A stretch of 64,000 bases of DNA, from positions 372,001 to 436,000 of the forward strand of contig CP185407.1 in the NCBI GenBank assembly GCA_049177155.1. Reading direction: 5' to 3'. A program made the translations under genes and the position numbers. Of the stretch, positions 46,028-55,899 are shown one piece after another; position 1 is the stretch's first letter; each line of letters begins with the position of its first letter. The DNA is from Hennigella sp049177155. Lineage in GTDB: Bacteria; Bacillota_I; Bacilli_A; Mycoplasmatales; Mycoplasmoidaceae. Below the pieces are notes generated by a model. It had not been told where the DNA came from. It searched no databases and saw nothing but the letters and a program-made list of their open reading frames with translations.

Positions 46028-47609
46028 AATTATTTGTGTCTTTAACTTCGAATGTTCATTTATCACTCGAGAAATCTTCAAACACATGTGGAAGACTGAA
46101 CACATTTTTTCATTCTTCTTCTAGAGAAGAGTCACTTATATAAATGGTGCCACCCTTTGGAAAATCCATGAAACTATATTGGGCAAAACCTTCTGCAGCA
46201 GGGACTGTGTCATAATCACTTAAATCTAAAACTTCTAAATCAGTGAATCTGCTTAAACAACCTTTTTCAAATGTTTGAATATTCTTAGGAATAATTAGCT
46301 TTTTAGCTATTTTGCCTGGTTGAGTTTGAAGTGCTAAACCAAAAACGTTATCCTTTAATGTTGTAAAAGAATGTGCATTTGGAATTGACAAAGTTTGCCC
46401 AAATCTACATCCAGCAAAAGCTCTAGAATCAACAAAATTTAATGTACTTTCAGTATTACCTAAATATACAAAATTACTAAAAGCACAGCTGCTAAAAGCA
46501 TCACTATTAATTCGTTCAATAGTAGATGGAATGTATAGTGTCTCATAAAAATTGCAGTCTTTAAATGCGCTTGCACCAATTGTTTTTAAGGCACACTCAC
46601 CTTTAAATGATTTGTCTAAAACTAATCATTTTATGTTTTGATAAATCTCAGCATATTCTTTATGTTCTGAAACACTAAAAGCTTTATCAGCTATGCTGGT
46701 TACAGTTTCTGGCACAACTAAAACACCACAGTATAATAAATCTGCTTTATGGTTGGTTAAATCAAAACCAGTTAGAATTGTTGAGTCATTCTCGTCATAT
46801 GTAAAATATTCTGGTTTAGTTGGCAACGCAGCATCCAAAATGAATCCATCGATTGTTTTTTCAAAACATTTATCACCACTATGTTTAAATTCAAATTGAA
46901 TTGACATTTCGTCACTAAAAACAGGTTGATCAGGGTCTAAACTAGCAGGAACGACTCTTAATTTGAAACCTTTATCTTTGATATCGCTCCCTGTCACTAC
47001 ATGTTCAGCGTATCCTTCTGCAATTTTGGTCTTATTTTTTGTTGAGGCGGTGATTTTGCTAACAATAGTGTCACCTTCAACTAACCCAACGAAAGATAGG
47101 TCATATTCAAAATATGCTTTTTCTACAATCGAAGTAGTGATGTAACCGTTCTTGTCTTGGTCGGTAATACTTATATCATAAGTAGGTTGAGGAGGGTTAT
47201 ATTTACTAATTTTGATGTTTGTAACCGAACCATCTTTTGAAACCTTTGCGGTTTTGTCGTCATAATGAAAACTTAAAACACCGTCTGTAATGTTATCTTC
47301 TATATCGTTTGCAAATGTAATTTGAAGTTCATATGGACGGTCGCCAGGCTCACTTATTGGTGTAACATTACCATTGATCGCTCCTGCTTTGCAAGTAAAA
47401 GCGAAATCGCTTAGTGTTATACTATCAGATGTTGGCTTTCAATTAATAGAAATTTCAGCTGTTTTAGCATCCGACATTTCCCCTTTACCTAATTGAGAAA
47501 ATTCAGGTTCTTTTACACTAGGTATAAAGAAACCACATCCCACTAAACTAACTAATGGTGTAGCTGCAGCTATTGTTAAACTTGGCAATATTAATCTTCA
47601 TTTTTTCAT
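46026..47609 (-). CDS. BspA-like leucine-rich-repeat surface lipoprotein
   Basis: The 527-residue protein has a lipoprotein signal with lipobox LVSLVGC at about 19-25 and a long middle part of beta-rich domains. A C-terminal region has LRR_5/BspA-type repeats: IPSTIERINSDAFSSCAFSNFV, SRAFAGC, IPNAHSFTTLKDNVFG, LIIPKNIQTFEKGC and DLEVLDLSDYD. Such proteins act in adhesion in other bacteria and parasites. UGA codons are Trp (for example 46110, 46626). The stop overlaps the tRNA terminator. A second BspA-like lipoprotein is at 57582-58949. Confidence 0.82.
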
Positions 47610-47745
47610 AATCGCTCAGTTAATATTTTGAATTATACTATATAAGCAACTGCACAATATATAAATATTTATATTTAATATATATTAAATAATTTATTCA
47701 AAGACACACTTTTCCTATACAATTAATAACATATAAAGAAAGTAG

Positions 47746-47855
47746 TTGTGTAAACTCGCCTGATTGCGAATAGTAATAGGCTCCAAGCTTTTAAAGATCT
47801 AGAGATCATTAAATGTTTTGTGTACACAATGAAGCATCATTGTGTACTTTTCTTT
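47746..47855 (+). promoter_or_regulatory. infC-rpmI-rplT leader with terminator-like hairpin (probable attenuator)
   Basis: A 10-bp hairpin (GTACACAATG, 47822-47831; complement 47838-47847) followed by TTTTCTTT lies 35 nt before the infC start. An upstream segment TTGTGTA (47746-47752) can pair with TACACAA (47823-47829), the 5' arm, so it could act as an antiterminator. Leaders of this operon are attenuated or bound by L20 in other Firmicutes. The rest of the 280-nt gap (47610-47889) is AT-rich, with no other feature seen. Confidence 0.55.
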
Positions 47856-47889
47856 ATATAAACAATTAACAGGAGAAAATACAAACTGA

Positions 47890-48411
47890 ATGGAAAAAGA
47901 CAAATACTTAACTAACGAAAAGATTAGAGATCCTAATGTTTTAGTTGTTGATGAAAATGGAACTAATCTAGGAGCAATGAATACTCGTGCTGCTGTTAGA
48001 TTAGCTCAAGATAAAGGGTTAGACTTGGTACTATTTGTACCAAGTAGCAAGACTGGCAAGCTATCTATTTGCAAGATTATTGACTATGGTAAATTCAAAT
48101 ACCAACAAGATGTTAAGCAAAAAGAAGCTAAGAAAAACCAAGTAGTGATCAAAACTAAAGAAGTTAAAGTTAGACCACAAATTGGTGCTGGTGACTTACA
48201 ATGAAAAGCTAACCAAACTAATCAATGATTAAAAGATGGATGCCAAATCAAGTTTAAAGTTATGACTTTTGGTAGAATTGCTACAAAGCAAGACCTAATT
48301 GAAAAGGTTTATCATGATTTTCTTAAGTTAATTGAAGAAAATGGCAAAGTTGCTACGCCACTTAAACAATTAAGTCCAATAATGTACGAAGCAACTATTG
48401 TTAAGAAATAG
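47890..48411 (+). CDS. infC: Translation initiation factor IF-3
   Basis: IF-3 binds the 30S subunit and checks initiation. The 173-residue protein has both domains: N-terminal NEKIRDPNVLVVDENGTNLGAM and C-terminal KEVKVRPQIGAGDLQWKANQ. The start is an ATG, whereas many infC genes use AUU or AUC for autoregulation. The AGGAG site is unusually far (14 nt) from it, and no in-frame non-ATG start lies closer. It heads the infC-membrane protein-rpmI-rplT operon. Confidence 0.93.
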
Positions 48412-48420
48412 GAGACAAAA

Positions 48421-48666
48421 ATGGCAGACAGAAAATCTTTCACAGATATGGGATATATAGCATATGTTTTTATGATAGTATCTACTGTAATAAGTGGACT
48501 TGTGCTAATTCCATTAGCATGACACATCCCAATGTTAGTCTATTATAAAAACAATGCTGGACGAGTCGGAACAGGTTTTAAAGTTTGCGCATTGCTGTTC
48601 TGTGGATTAATACCTGGTGTATTAATGCTATGCGACACAAAAACAAATAACCTACAAGTTAAATAA
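48421..48666 (+). CDS. Small membrane protein inserted between infC and rpmI
   Basis: This 81-residue protein has two hydrophobic helices (about 12-33 and 52-70). It is not one of the usual members of the infC-rpmI-rplT operon. ATG 48421 lies 9 nt after the infC stop with a GGAG ribosome site, and the spacing to rpmI is normal, so it is probably translated. No family is recognised. Confidence 0.7.
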
Positions 48667-48677
48667 GGAGAATAATT

Positions 48678-48878
48678 ATGGGAAAAATTAAAGCAAAAAC
48701 AAAACGTGCAGTAGCTAAACGTTTACAACGTACAGCTTCTGGTAAACTAAAAAGAAAACATGCTTACAGATCACATCTAGCACACAATAAATCAACTAAA
48801 CAAAAAAGACATTTAAGAAAAGATACAACATTAAATGCCACTTACACTAAGAACTTAGGTAAGACATTACATAACTAA
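48678..48878 (+). CDS. rpmI: 50S ribosomal protein L35
   Basis: The 66-residue protein begins [14 protein letters not shown] and contains [24 protein letters not shown], typical of L35. A GGAG site lies upstream; it lies 11 nt before rplT. Confidence 0.97.
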   Translation: MGKIKAKTKRAVAKRLQRTASGKLKRKHAYRSHLAHNKSTKQKRHLRKDTTLNATYTKNLGKTLHN

Positions 48879-48889
48879 GGAGAACAATT

Positions 48890-49237
48890 ATGAGAGTAAA
48901 AGGTGGAACAACAGCTAGAAAATACCGTAAGAGTGTTAAAAAAGCGGCATCTGGTGCAAGAGGAACAAAACACACTAGCTATAGAATAGCTAGTCAAACA
49001 GTTATCCGTTCAGCACAATATGCATTTAGAGATAGAAGAGCTAAAAAACGTGATTTTAGAAAATTATGAATTGCTAGAATCTCTGGTTCAGTTAAAGCTC
49101 TAGGCTACAACTATTCACAATTCATGAATGGTTTAAAGAAAAACAACATTCAAATTAACAGAAAAATGCTTTCTGAATTAGCAATTAACAATCCTAATGA
49201 ATTCAAAACATTAGTAGAAAGTGTTTGTAAGAAATAG
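48890..49237 (+). CDS. rplT: 50S ribosomal protein L20
   Basis: The 115-residue protein has the basic N-terminus [14 protein letters not shown] and [20 protein letters not shown], the conserved 23S-binding helix (UGA is Trp in LWIAR). It is the last gene of the infC operon; L20 is the usual repressor of this operon, which fits the leader hairpin upstream. Confidence 0.97.
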
Positions 49238-49254
49238 GTTTTACCTATTTTTTG
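49232..49254 (+). terminator. Terminator overlapping the rplT stop
   Basis: Arms AAATAGG / CCTATTT (49232-49238, 49244-49250) with loop TTTTA and a T-run. The next gene's ATG is at 49259, with no other leader. Confidence 0.65.
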
Positions 49255-49258
49255 TTTT

Positions 49259-49753
49259 ATGAAAATAGATTTAACTAATTTATTTGCTTCACAAAAGGCT
49301 TTAGATCAACACATCCATAGTCAACACAATGTTAACTATGAAAAGATTCATGTTGAATTAAAGTTAGCATTAATTGTTGAACTTGCTGAAACAGCTAATG
49401 AAATTAGAAGTTTCAAATTCTGATCAAACAAACCAAGTTCAGATAAACCAATTGTTTTAGAAGAATATGTAGATGGTATCCACTTCATAACTTCTTTATG
49501 TATTTACTACAATGTTAATCCAGTATTTGAAGTTAATGAACCTAGTTTGTTTAAAAACAAAATTGATATTACAAATAGTTTCATTCAATTATTTAAAGAA
49601 GCTGCAGAAATTAATAGTGCCAACCAAGCACAAGCATGATATTGTAAGTATTTACAATTTGGTTTAAATATGGGCTTTAGCATTGATGAAATCCAAAATG
49701 CATATGATGCTAAAAACAAAATAAATCATCAACGACAAGAAAACAATTATTAA
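49259..49753 (+). CDS. dut: Dimeric (MazG-like) dUTPase
   Basis: dUTPase hydrolyses dUTP to dUMP, keeping uracil out of DNA. The 164-residue protein matches the all-helical dimeric family. The metal motif VELAETANEIRSFKFWS (about 40-56, ELxE) is followed by the second motif EEYVDGIHF (about 68-76). There is no Shine-Dalgarno, and the T-run of the rplT terminator ends just before the ATG, so initiation may be weak or leaderless. Confidence 0.88.
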
Positions 49754-49814
49754 TTTATTAATAAGTTTTTTAATTTTAAAAAGTTAAGAAAATTTTTGTA
49801 TTAATCTACTTGCT

Positions 49815-50510
49815 ATGGCATTAGATAAATACAGGGATATTAAGTTTGGATCATTCCTTTGCAAAGATGGAATGATCCTTTATAAGATTGTTAGAAAACC
49901 TAATGCTAATCTTTATTTAGAATATCGGGAAGAAGATAAGTATTACATCGTAACATGTAATGGTTCAATATCTGAAGCAGATATTAAACAATATGTTTTA
50001 AACAATTATGAATGGATTATGAATTGATACAAAAATATTGACAATCCATATCCATGAATGATCTTTGGCAACAAAGTTCCAGTTAAAGTAATTATTGGTA
50101 ATGAACATAGGGTAGAATATGATGGTAACCAAATCAATGTCTATTTAAGACATAAACGTGATTATAAAGATGCAGCTAAACAATTCTATAAACAATTTGC
50201 TACTGCATATTTAATGCCTCGAACACAAGAGTTTATAAACAGATTAGGCCTAAAAGGACAATTTGGCAGAGTTAGCTGAGCAACTTGATATCATGGCTTA
50301 TGTCATGCCAATAAAACTATTGACTACTCAGCTAAACTAGTTCAATATTCGAAAGAATATATTGACTATGTAATCTATCATGAGATCGCCCACTTCACTC
50401 ACATGAATCATAAAAAAGAATTTTGGCAATTGGTAGCAACATATTGCCCTAACTATAAAGAGCTAGAAAAGCAATCATACAAAATGATGTTTGCAAATCA
50501 TATGTGATAA
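49815..50510 (+). CDS. YgjP-like zinc metallopeptidase (DUF45)
   Basis: The 231-residue protein has an N-terminal beta region and a C-terminal zinc site YVIYHEIAHFTHMNHKKEFW (HExxHxxxxxH) with CPNYKELEK after it, as in the DUF45/YgjP family of putative metal-dependent hydrolases. The cellular role is unknown. UGA is Trp several times (for example 50028). No clear ribosome site or operon partner is seen. Confidence 0.85.
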
Positions 50511-50537
50511 AAAAGAGGCTTTTAGCCTCTTTTATCA
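50511..50537. terminator. Bidirectional terminator after the YgjP-like gene
   Basis: Arms AAAAGAGGC / GCCTCTTTT (50511-50519, 50525-50533) with loop TTTTA. The convergent repeat-protein gene ends within it. Confidence 0.8.
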
Positions 50538-50855
50538 TTCATCATCTTCGTCATCATCTAACATGGCTGCTTCATCTGAATCGGCACCAAAGAAGGTGTT
50601 ACCGCTTCTAACAGTGGAACCACCTGAACCAAAGAAGGTATTACCTGACTTGATGGTTGTCTTACCATCAGAACCGAAGTAAGTATTGCCACATTTAATG
50701 GTAGACTTACCATTAGAATGGAAGAAGGTATTACCACACTTGATTGTGCTAGTACCGTCAGAGTGGAAGTATGTGTTACCAGATTTGATGGTTGATTTAC
50801 CATCAGATCCAAAGTAAGTGTTGCCACATTTAATAGTTGATTTAGATTTTGACAT
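50532..50855 (-). CDS. Short protein of tandem 15-residue repeats with an acidic tail
   Basis: The 107-residue protein consists of five complete copies and one partial copy of a 15-residue unit with consensus KSTIKCGNTYFGSDG (first copy about 5-19, then 20-34, 35-49, 50-64, 65-79, partial from 80). It ends in an acidic tail (DEAAMLDDDEDDEW). Each unit has an alternating Cys/Ser at position 6. The repeats resemble GNTxFxSDG beta-type repeats seen in scattered bacterial proteins. No signal peptide or membrane helix is present, and no function is known. It lies 1 nt after the PepD-type stop, so it may be its operon partner. Confidence 0.75.
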
Positions 50856-50856
50856 A

Positions 50857-52479
50857 TTAATGACTAATAGAAACCATTTTTTCTATACAAGATAGAACAA
50901 CATAGATGAAACCATCTAGAGTTCCAGTATATAGAGTTTCTTGAGGTTGGTGAATATCGTGGATTTCTGGACCGATAATAACCATTACTAATTTATCATT
51001 GAAGTGTTTAAATCATGAAACTTCGAAGCCACCATGGACGTTCTTAGTTGATCATTTAACACCCTTAGCTTCATAACCTGTCTTAGCAACATCTAGTAAT
51101 GTTGTGTCTTCATCACCAGGTCATCCATATAAAACGTTCTTTAGTTGGTAGTAGTCTAAGTCATCACTACCAAAGATATCTTTAGCTAGTTTCTTGTTTT
51201 GTTCAACAGTTGACACTAAGTGTTCGTTATTACAACTTCTTGTATGAGCACGCATATCGAAAGTTGGTTGGTCTCATAGAGTCTTACCATTTTCTTCATG
51301 TTTCTTACATAATAGGTTGATTGGACCTACGTTACCACTAGTTTCTACTCAACCTGTTGATTTGTTCTTTCAACTTGTTGGACCATATGGTAATGATGTA
51401 ATAAGTTTAAGAATCTTAGAACTAATATCATGTGGAATTGGTTTAATTTCTACATTATTAGGTAATTGAGTAACTTCAAGTTTAATCTTTGCATTAGTTT
51501 CTAGAGGGTACTCATTTTTCAAGATTGCTTCATGGTGTTCAATAATTTTTTGAATAGTTGCAAAGTCTAAACTTGTAGCAAATGTAACATTTGCTCTTGT
51601 TTGAATAACGTTGTGGAAGTCACAACCAGGAGTAGTGAATTCAATTAATGTAAAGTCTTCAGTTGTGTTTACATCATTAAGGATTTGAGCAGCCACTCTT
51701 GCAGCTGAAGCGTGGTGGTGAATTTCAACACCATCGTGTCCACCCAATAAACCATTAATGTCTAATGTGTAAACTTTTAAACCAGGAGCTAAAGCTGGAT
51801 AGTCTTTAGCTAATGGCACTGTATATAGAGATACAACAGCACCAGCTGTAGAAACAATGATTTCACCATCATATGGGTCATCAAGGTTAATTAAGTATTT
51901 GAATCCTTGAACTGGACTACCTTTTTCACCATTCTTATTTAGACCTAAATAAGATGCACCACACATACCAACTTCTTCGTCAGTAGTGATTAAGAATCTA
52001 ATTAAACCGTGTTTTAGTGTATCGTTTTTTAAGATAGCTAACATTACACCAATACCCATTCCATTATCAGCACCTAATGATGTTTGGTTGCCCATAGATG
52101 TTAATGTACCATTATCATGGTATTCAAGTTGCACACCACTTTCTTTCATTTGTTTTGCAGCTTGATCATTAGCATAAGCACAAACCATATCCATGTGTGC
52201 TTGAAGAATGATTGGTTCATTCTTTTCTAAACCTGGCGTAGCAGGTAAATCAAATCAAATATTACCACTTGAAATATTTGGATTGCATGCATCATCAATT
52301 AAATTAGCACGGTAGCAGTCTTCATATACTTCAATATTTGGTCTTAATTCTTTAACCCTTTGTTTTAAATAATCAGCAATTTTACGTGTTTCGAAACTTG
52401 GACGGTAAACTTTACTTAAAAGTTCAAATTCCTTTAAAGCTTCGGACTTAATTTGCTCTAAAACTTCGTCTAAAATCAT
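50857..52479 (-). CDS. pepD: Aminoacyl-histidine dipeptidase (PepD-type, M20)
   Basis: This peptidase hydrolyses dipeptides after import. The 540-residue protein has zinc sites LQAHMDMVC (about 92-100), LGADNGMGIG (about 132-141) and the catalytic TDEEVGMCGA (about 165-174). A late motif, VIIGPEIHDIHQPQE, holds the last His ligand, and HASAARVA lies at the dimer interface. Length is a little above the usual 485. UGA codons are Trp. It is transcribed away from manA. The 13-bp inverted repeat at 52497-52523 lies just before its start. Confidence 0.92.
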
Positions 52480-52496
52480 ATTTAAACCTCTTTAAT

Positions 52497-52523
52497 AAAT
52501 ATACTTATATTATAAGTATATTT
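52497..52523. promoter_or_regulatory. 27-bp palindrome in the pepD-manA intergenic region
   Basis: Thirteen-base arms (AAATATACTTATA and its complement) around a central T at 52510 form a perfect palindrome 17 nt upstream of the pepD ATG. It is likely to overlap the promoter of that gene. A/T-only palindromes can be accidental. Confidence 0.4.
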
Positions 52524-52539
52524 CTCAAAGTTAATAGTA

Positions 52540-52582
52540 AAAACTAGTGTTTACACTAGTTTTAACAATATTTGCTTATAAT
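52540..52582 (+). promoter_or_regulatory. manA promoter with inverted repeat at the -35 region
   Basis: TATAAT at 52577-52582 predicts a start at or next to the manA ATG (52589), so the mRNA would be leaderless; there is no Shine-Dalgarno. A perfect inverted repeat with 11-bp arms (AAAACTAGTGT, 52540-52550; complement 52553-52563) covers -49 to -26 and replaces the -35 box, a good place for an operator. Confidence 0.55.
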
Positions 52583-52588
52583 TACCAT

Positions 52589-53458
52589 ATGATTTACAAA
52601 CTTAAACCAATCTTAAAACAACGTTTATGGGGTGGAAAATTTCTACCTAAAATTTATGGTCAAAACACCAAAGAAAAAATTGGCGAAGCATGAATTTTAA
52701 GTTGTTTAGGAAATGATAATTGTTTTGTTAACAAAACAGAGACATTGTTAGACTTATTTAACGCTAATCCTAATATTGTTGCTAAAGGTTATTCTGGATC
52801 ATTTCCTTTATTAGTAAAATTGATTGATGCTCAAGATGATTTATCTATTCAAGTGCATCCAAATATCAAAACAGAATTTTGACATATTTTAAACAAAAAA
52901 CCAAGCAAACTTTACATGGGTTTTAAACAAAATACAACTAAAGCTCAAGTACAAAAAAGCTTGATGGATTCTAAGGTTACAACTTTGTTGAACCACGTAG
53001 ATGTAGTTAATGGTGATTCATATTTAATCAACCCAGGAACTATCCATGCCATTGGCAAAAAAACATTCTTAATTGAGATTCAACAAAGTGCTGATATCAC
53101 ATATCGTTTATATGACTTTAATCGTCTTGATGTTAATGGCAAACCAAGACAATTACATATAAAGGAAGCACTAAAGTGCATCAACTATAACCAACTAAGT
53201 GTAGCTAAAAAACAAACTACTGAACAATTAGTTGCTTGTCCATATTTCCATGTCTATAAATATGGTCTAAAAGATAGTTTGGAGTTTAATGCAGACAATA
53301 ATTCCTTCCAAGCAATAGTGGTTTTAGATGGAAAAGGCAGCATTAAATTTAATAAACAAAAACTAGTCTTTAAACCATATGATACCTTCTTTATTCCTGC
53401 TGGTTCTGGACAATATAAATTGACAGGAAAAGGCACAATTATCCGAATTACTTTATAG
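52589..53458 (+). CDS. manA: Mannose-6-phosphate isomerase, class I
   Basis: ManA interconverts mannose-6-P and fructose-6-P. The 289-residue protein has the zinc-cupin motifs: QVHPN (about 90-94), a NPGTIHAIG element near 145-153 and IEIQQSADITYRLYDFNR near 160-177. Its length is that of the short (Bacillus-type) form. It lies upstream of a fructose-family PTS operon, suggesting mannose use. Confidence 0.92.
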
Positions 53459-53477
53459 GGCCAAAAGCCCTTTTTTT
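53457..53477 (+). terminator. Terminator after manA
   Basis: AGGGC / GCCCT (53457-53461, 53467-53471) with loop CAAAA and a T-run. Confidence 0.75.
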
Positions 53478-53478
53478 A

Positions 53479-53512
53479 TTACTAAACTTTGTTTAGTAAT
53501 ATGGTGTATAAT
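53479..53512 (+). promoter_or_regulatory. PTS operon promoter with inverted repeat
   Basis: Perfect inverted repeat with 9-bp arms (TTACTAAAC, 53479-53487; complement 53491-53499), 3-nt spacer, followed by TATAAT at 53507-53512. The repeat covers the -35 region, as at manA, though the two sites are not similar in sequence. A separate operator is likely; which factor binds is unknown. Confidence 0.5.
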
Positions 53513-53530
53513 GTATGTAGGTATTTCTTT

Positions 53531-55639
53531 ATGAAAATTACTGATCTATTATCATTGGACACCATTGACTTAGATGCCCAAGCAATAAATAAAACGGACG
53601 TTATTAAAAAAGCCGTCCAACTAATTGGTAAGTCAGGTGCTATTACCAATCTAGAAGTCTATGAACAAGGAATCTTTAAAAGAGAACAAGAATCCTCTAC
53701 TGGTGTAGGTGAAGGAATTGCTATTCCTCACTGTAAATCAGAAGTAGTAACCAAACCAAGATTAGCAGCCATGGTATTTAAAAATGGAGTTGACTTTGAA
53801 TCCTTAGATGGAGAAAAAGTTCAACTTTTATTTATCATTGCTGCTCCTATTAGCAAAGATAATGTTCATCTTGATGTGTTAGCAAGATTGTCGACAATGC
53901 TAATGCAAGAAGACTTTAAGAATAAATTGTTAGCTGCTAAAACTAAAGAAGAATTCTTACAAGTTATTAATGCTGCTGAAGAAGTAAAGAAAGAAGAAGA
54001 AAAAGTTGCTGCTGGACCTAAGTATCCAAGAATCTTAGCTGCAACAGCTTGTCCAACAGGTATTGCTCATACCTATATGGCTAAAGAAGCTTTAGAAAAA
54101 GCTGCTAAAGAACTAGATATATCTATTAAAGTAGAAACCAATGGTTCTGCTGGAACCAAGAATGCTTTAACAGCAGATGAAATAGAACATGCAGAAACTA
54201 TTATTGTTGCTGCTGATGCTTTTGTGGAAATGGAACGTTTCAGTGGTAAACGTGTTATTCAATGTTCAACATCAAAAGTAATTCACAACCCTAAAGCTAT
54301 GCTTAATGCTGCTTTAGGACCATCAGTTCCTATCTATAACCAAAACAAACCCAAGACAGCAGTAGAAGGTGCTACTGGTGATCAATTCATTAAATCTAAG
54401 AATAGATCAGGTCGAATGCACACCTTCTACCGTCATTTAATGTCTGGTATTAGTCATATGATACCATTTGTAGTAGCTGGTGGTATCTTATTAGCTATTG
54501 CTTATCTAATCGATACAGCATGTGGTATTAACCCAGAAACTATGGAAGATCCATCACAATTTGGTAATTTCACTATTGGTGCACAAATCTTCCACATGTT
54601 AGGTGCTGAGATTGCTTTAGGATTAATGTTTCCAATTGTTGGTGGCTTTATTGCTTATTCAATAGCTGGACGGCCTGCTATAGTTTCAGGTTTTGTTGGT
54701 GGCTTTGCAGCAACCTTTGGTAAATTCTCATTATTATTCTTCTTATCAGAAGCTGGTGTAGTAAAACCAGAGATTGGTGAACTAATGGCTGCCAATAGTG
54801 CCGGATTCATTGGGGCAATAGTTGGTGGCTTCTTAGCTGGCTTCTATGTTAACCAAATGAAGAAATGGTTTGAACATATGCCAAAAACACTACAAGGTGT
54901 TAAAGACATGATTATCATGCCATTAGTTTCTGTCATCTTTATTGGTGTTTCAATGTTTATTGTTAACATTCCATTTGCTTTCTTAAACTGAGGTATTGCT
55001 AAGGGAATAACTGCTCTAGCTGAAGATAGATTTAAATATCTATTAGTTTTAATTGCTGGATTAGTATCAGCATTAATGGCTATTGATATGGGTGGACCTA
55101 TCAACAAAGCTACTCACTATGCTGTTTTAGGTGTGTTGCTACAAGATATGGGTAATGTAACAAAACAAACATTAATGGCTGCTAACATTGTAGGTATTAT
55201 GGTTCCTCCAGTATGTATTGCTTTTGCAACTTGATTGTTCCCACAAAAATTCAGTAAGGGGGATAGACAAGCTTCACCTGCTAACTTAATTATGGGATTC
55301 TGTGGTATTTCTGAAGGTGCTATCCCATATGTAGTGCAGGATCCTATTAGAGTAATAGGCACAACAGTTACTGCTTCCTTTATAGGTGGAGCTATCTGTG
55401 GTGTTTTAGGCGGTGTTGCTTTAGCGCCTGAAGGTGGAATGATCTCATATGCAGTTATGGGAGCAATGTGCTGAAAGGCAATAGTTTCAGCCTTAATTGG
55501 TTGTATTGCTGGTGCTTTCATGCTTGGTGCTTTAAAAAAGAAAGTACCAAGTGAATATGCTATCTTGGGTAAATGGAAAGGAATTCCTATTGGCCCAGGT
55601 GTAGGTAGAAAAATTATTAAAGAAGAGGTAGAAAAATAA
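53531..55639 (+). CDS. fruA: PTS fructose-family permease EIIABC
   Basis: This enzyme imports and phosphorylates fructose or a related hexose. The 702-residue protein has EIIA at about 1-145 with the phosphohistidine in GIAIPHCKSE, EIIB at about 165-265 with the active Cys in ATACPTGIAHTYMAKEAL, and a C-terminal EIIC membrane domain (about 300-690, first helix MIPFVVAGGILLAIAYLI). It was assigned to the fructose family by domain order. The substrate may be mannose or fructose because manA is next to it. ATG 53531 has a weak AGG upstream. Confidence 0.93.
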
Positions 55640-55640
55640 T

Positions 55641-55898
55641 ATGAAACAATTCTCATTTACAATTAAAGATCCAGCTGGTATTCATGCAAGACCAGCAGGA
55701 GTAGTAGTACAAGAAGCTAAAAAGTTTCAATCAACTATTACTGCTAAATACAATGGCAAAACAGCAGATTTAAAAAGAATCTTTACAGTTCTAGCACTAT
55801 GTGCTAAATGTGGTGCTGTTTTAGAAATTGAAGTAAATGGTCCAGATGAAGAAGCAGCTGCTAATGCTGTTAGACAAGCTTTAGAAAGCAAGTTGTAA
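55641..55898 (+). CDS. ptsH: Phosphocarrier protein HPr with Arg at the Ser46 position
   Basis: HPr passes phosphate from enzyme I to EIIA. The 85-residue protein has the phosphorylated His15 in PAGIHARPAG. The normal HPr-kinase site (KSIMGVMSL, Ser46) reads KRIFTVLAL, so residue 46 is Arg. Regulation by HPr kinase is therefore not possible at this site. It lies between fruA (1 nt) and ptsI (1 nt). Confidence 0.95.
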   Translation: MKQFSFTIKDPAGIHARPAGVVVQEAKKFQSTITAKYNGKTADLKRIFTVLALCAKCGAVLEIEVNGPDEEAAANAVRQALESKL

Positions 55899-55899
55899 T

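Noticed and set aside
45832..46029. 65-residue plus-strand frame over the tRNA genes
   Set aside because: It is entirely covered by tRNA-Lys and tRNA-Leu sequence.
47875..47892. Non-ATG start for infC
   Set aside because: No in-frame AUU, AUC or AUA lies between the AGGAG and the ATG at 47890.
50558..50827. Alternative-frame open reading stretches over the 15-residue repeat gene
   Set aside because: The repeat makes several frames open; only the frame with ATG 50855 gives a clean repeat with start and stop in context.
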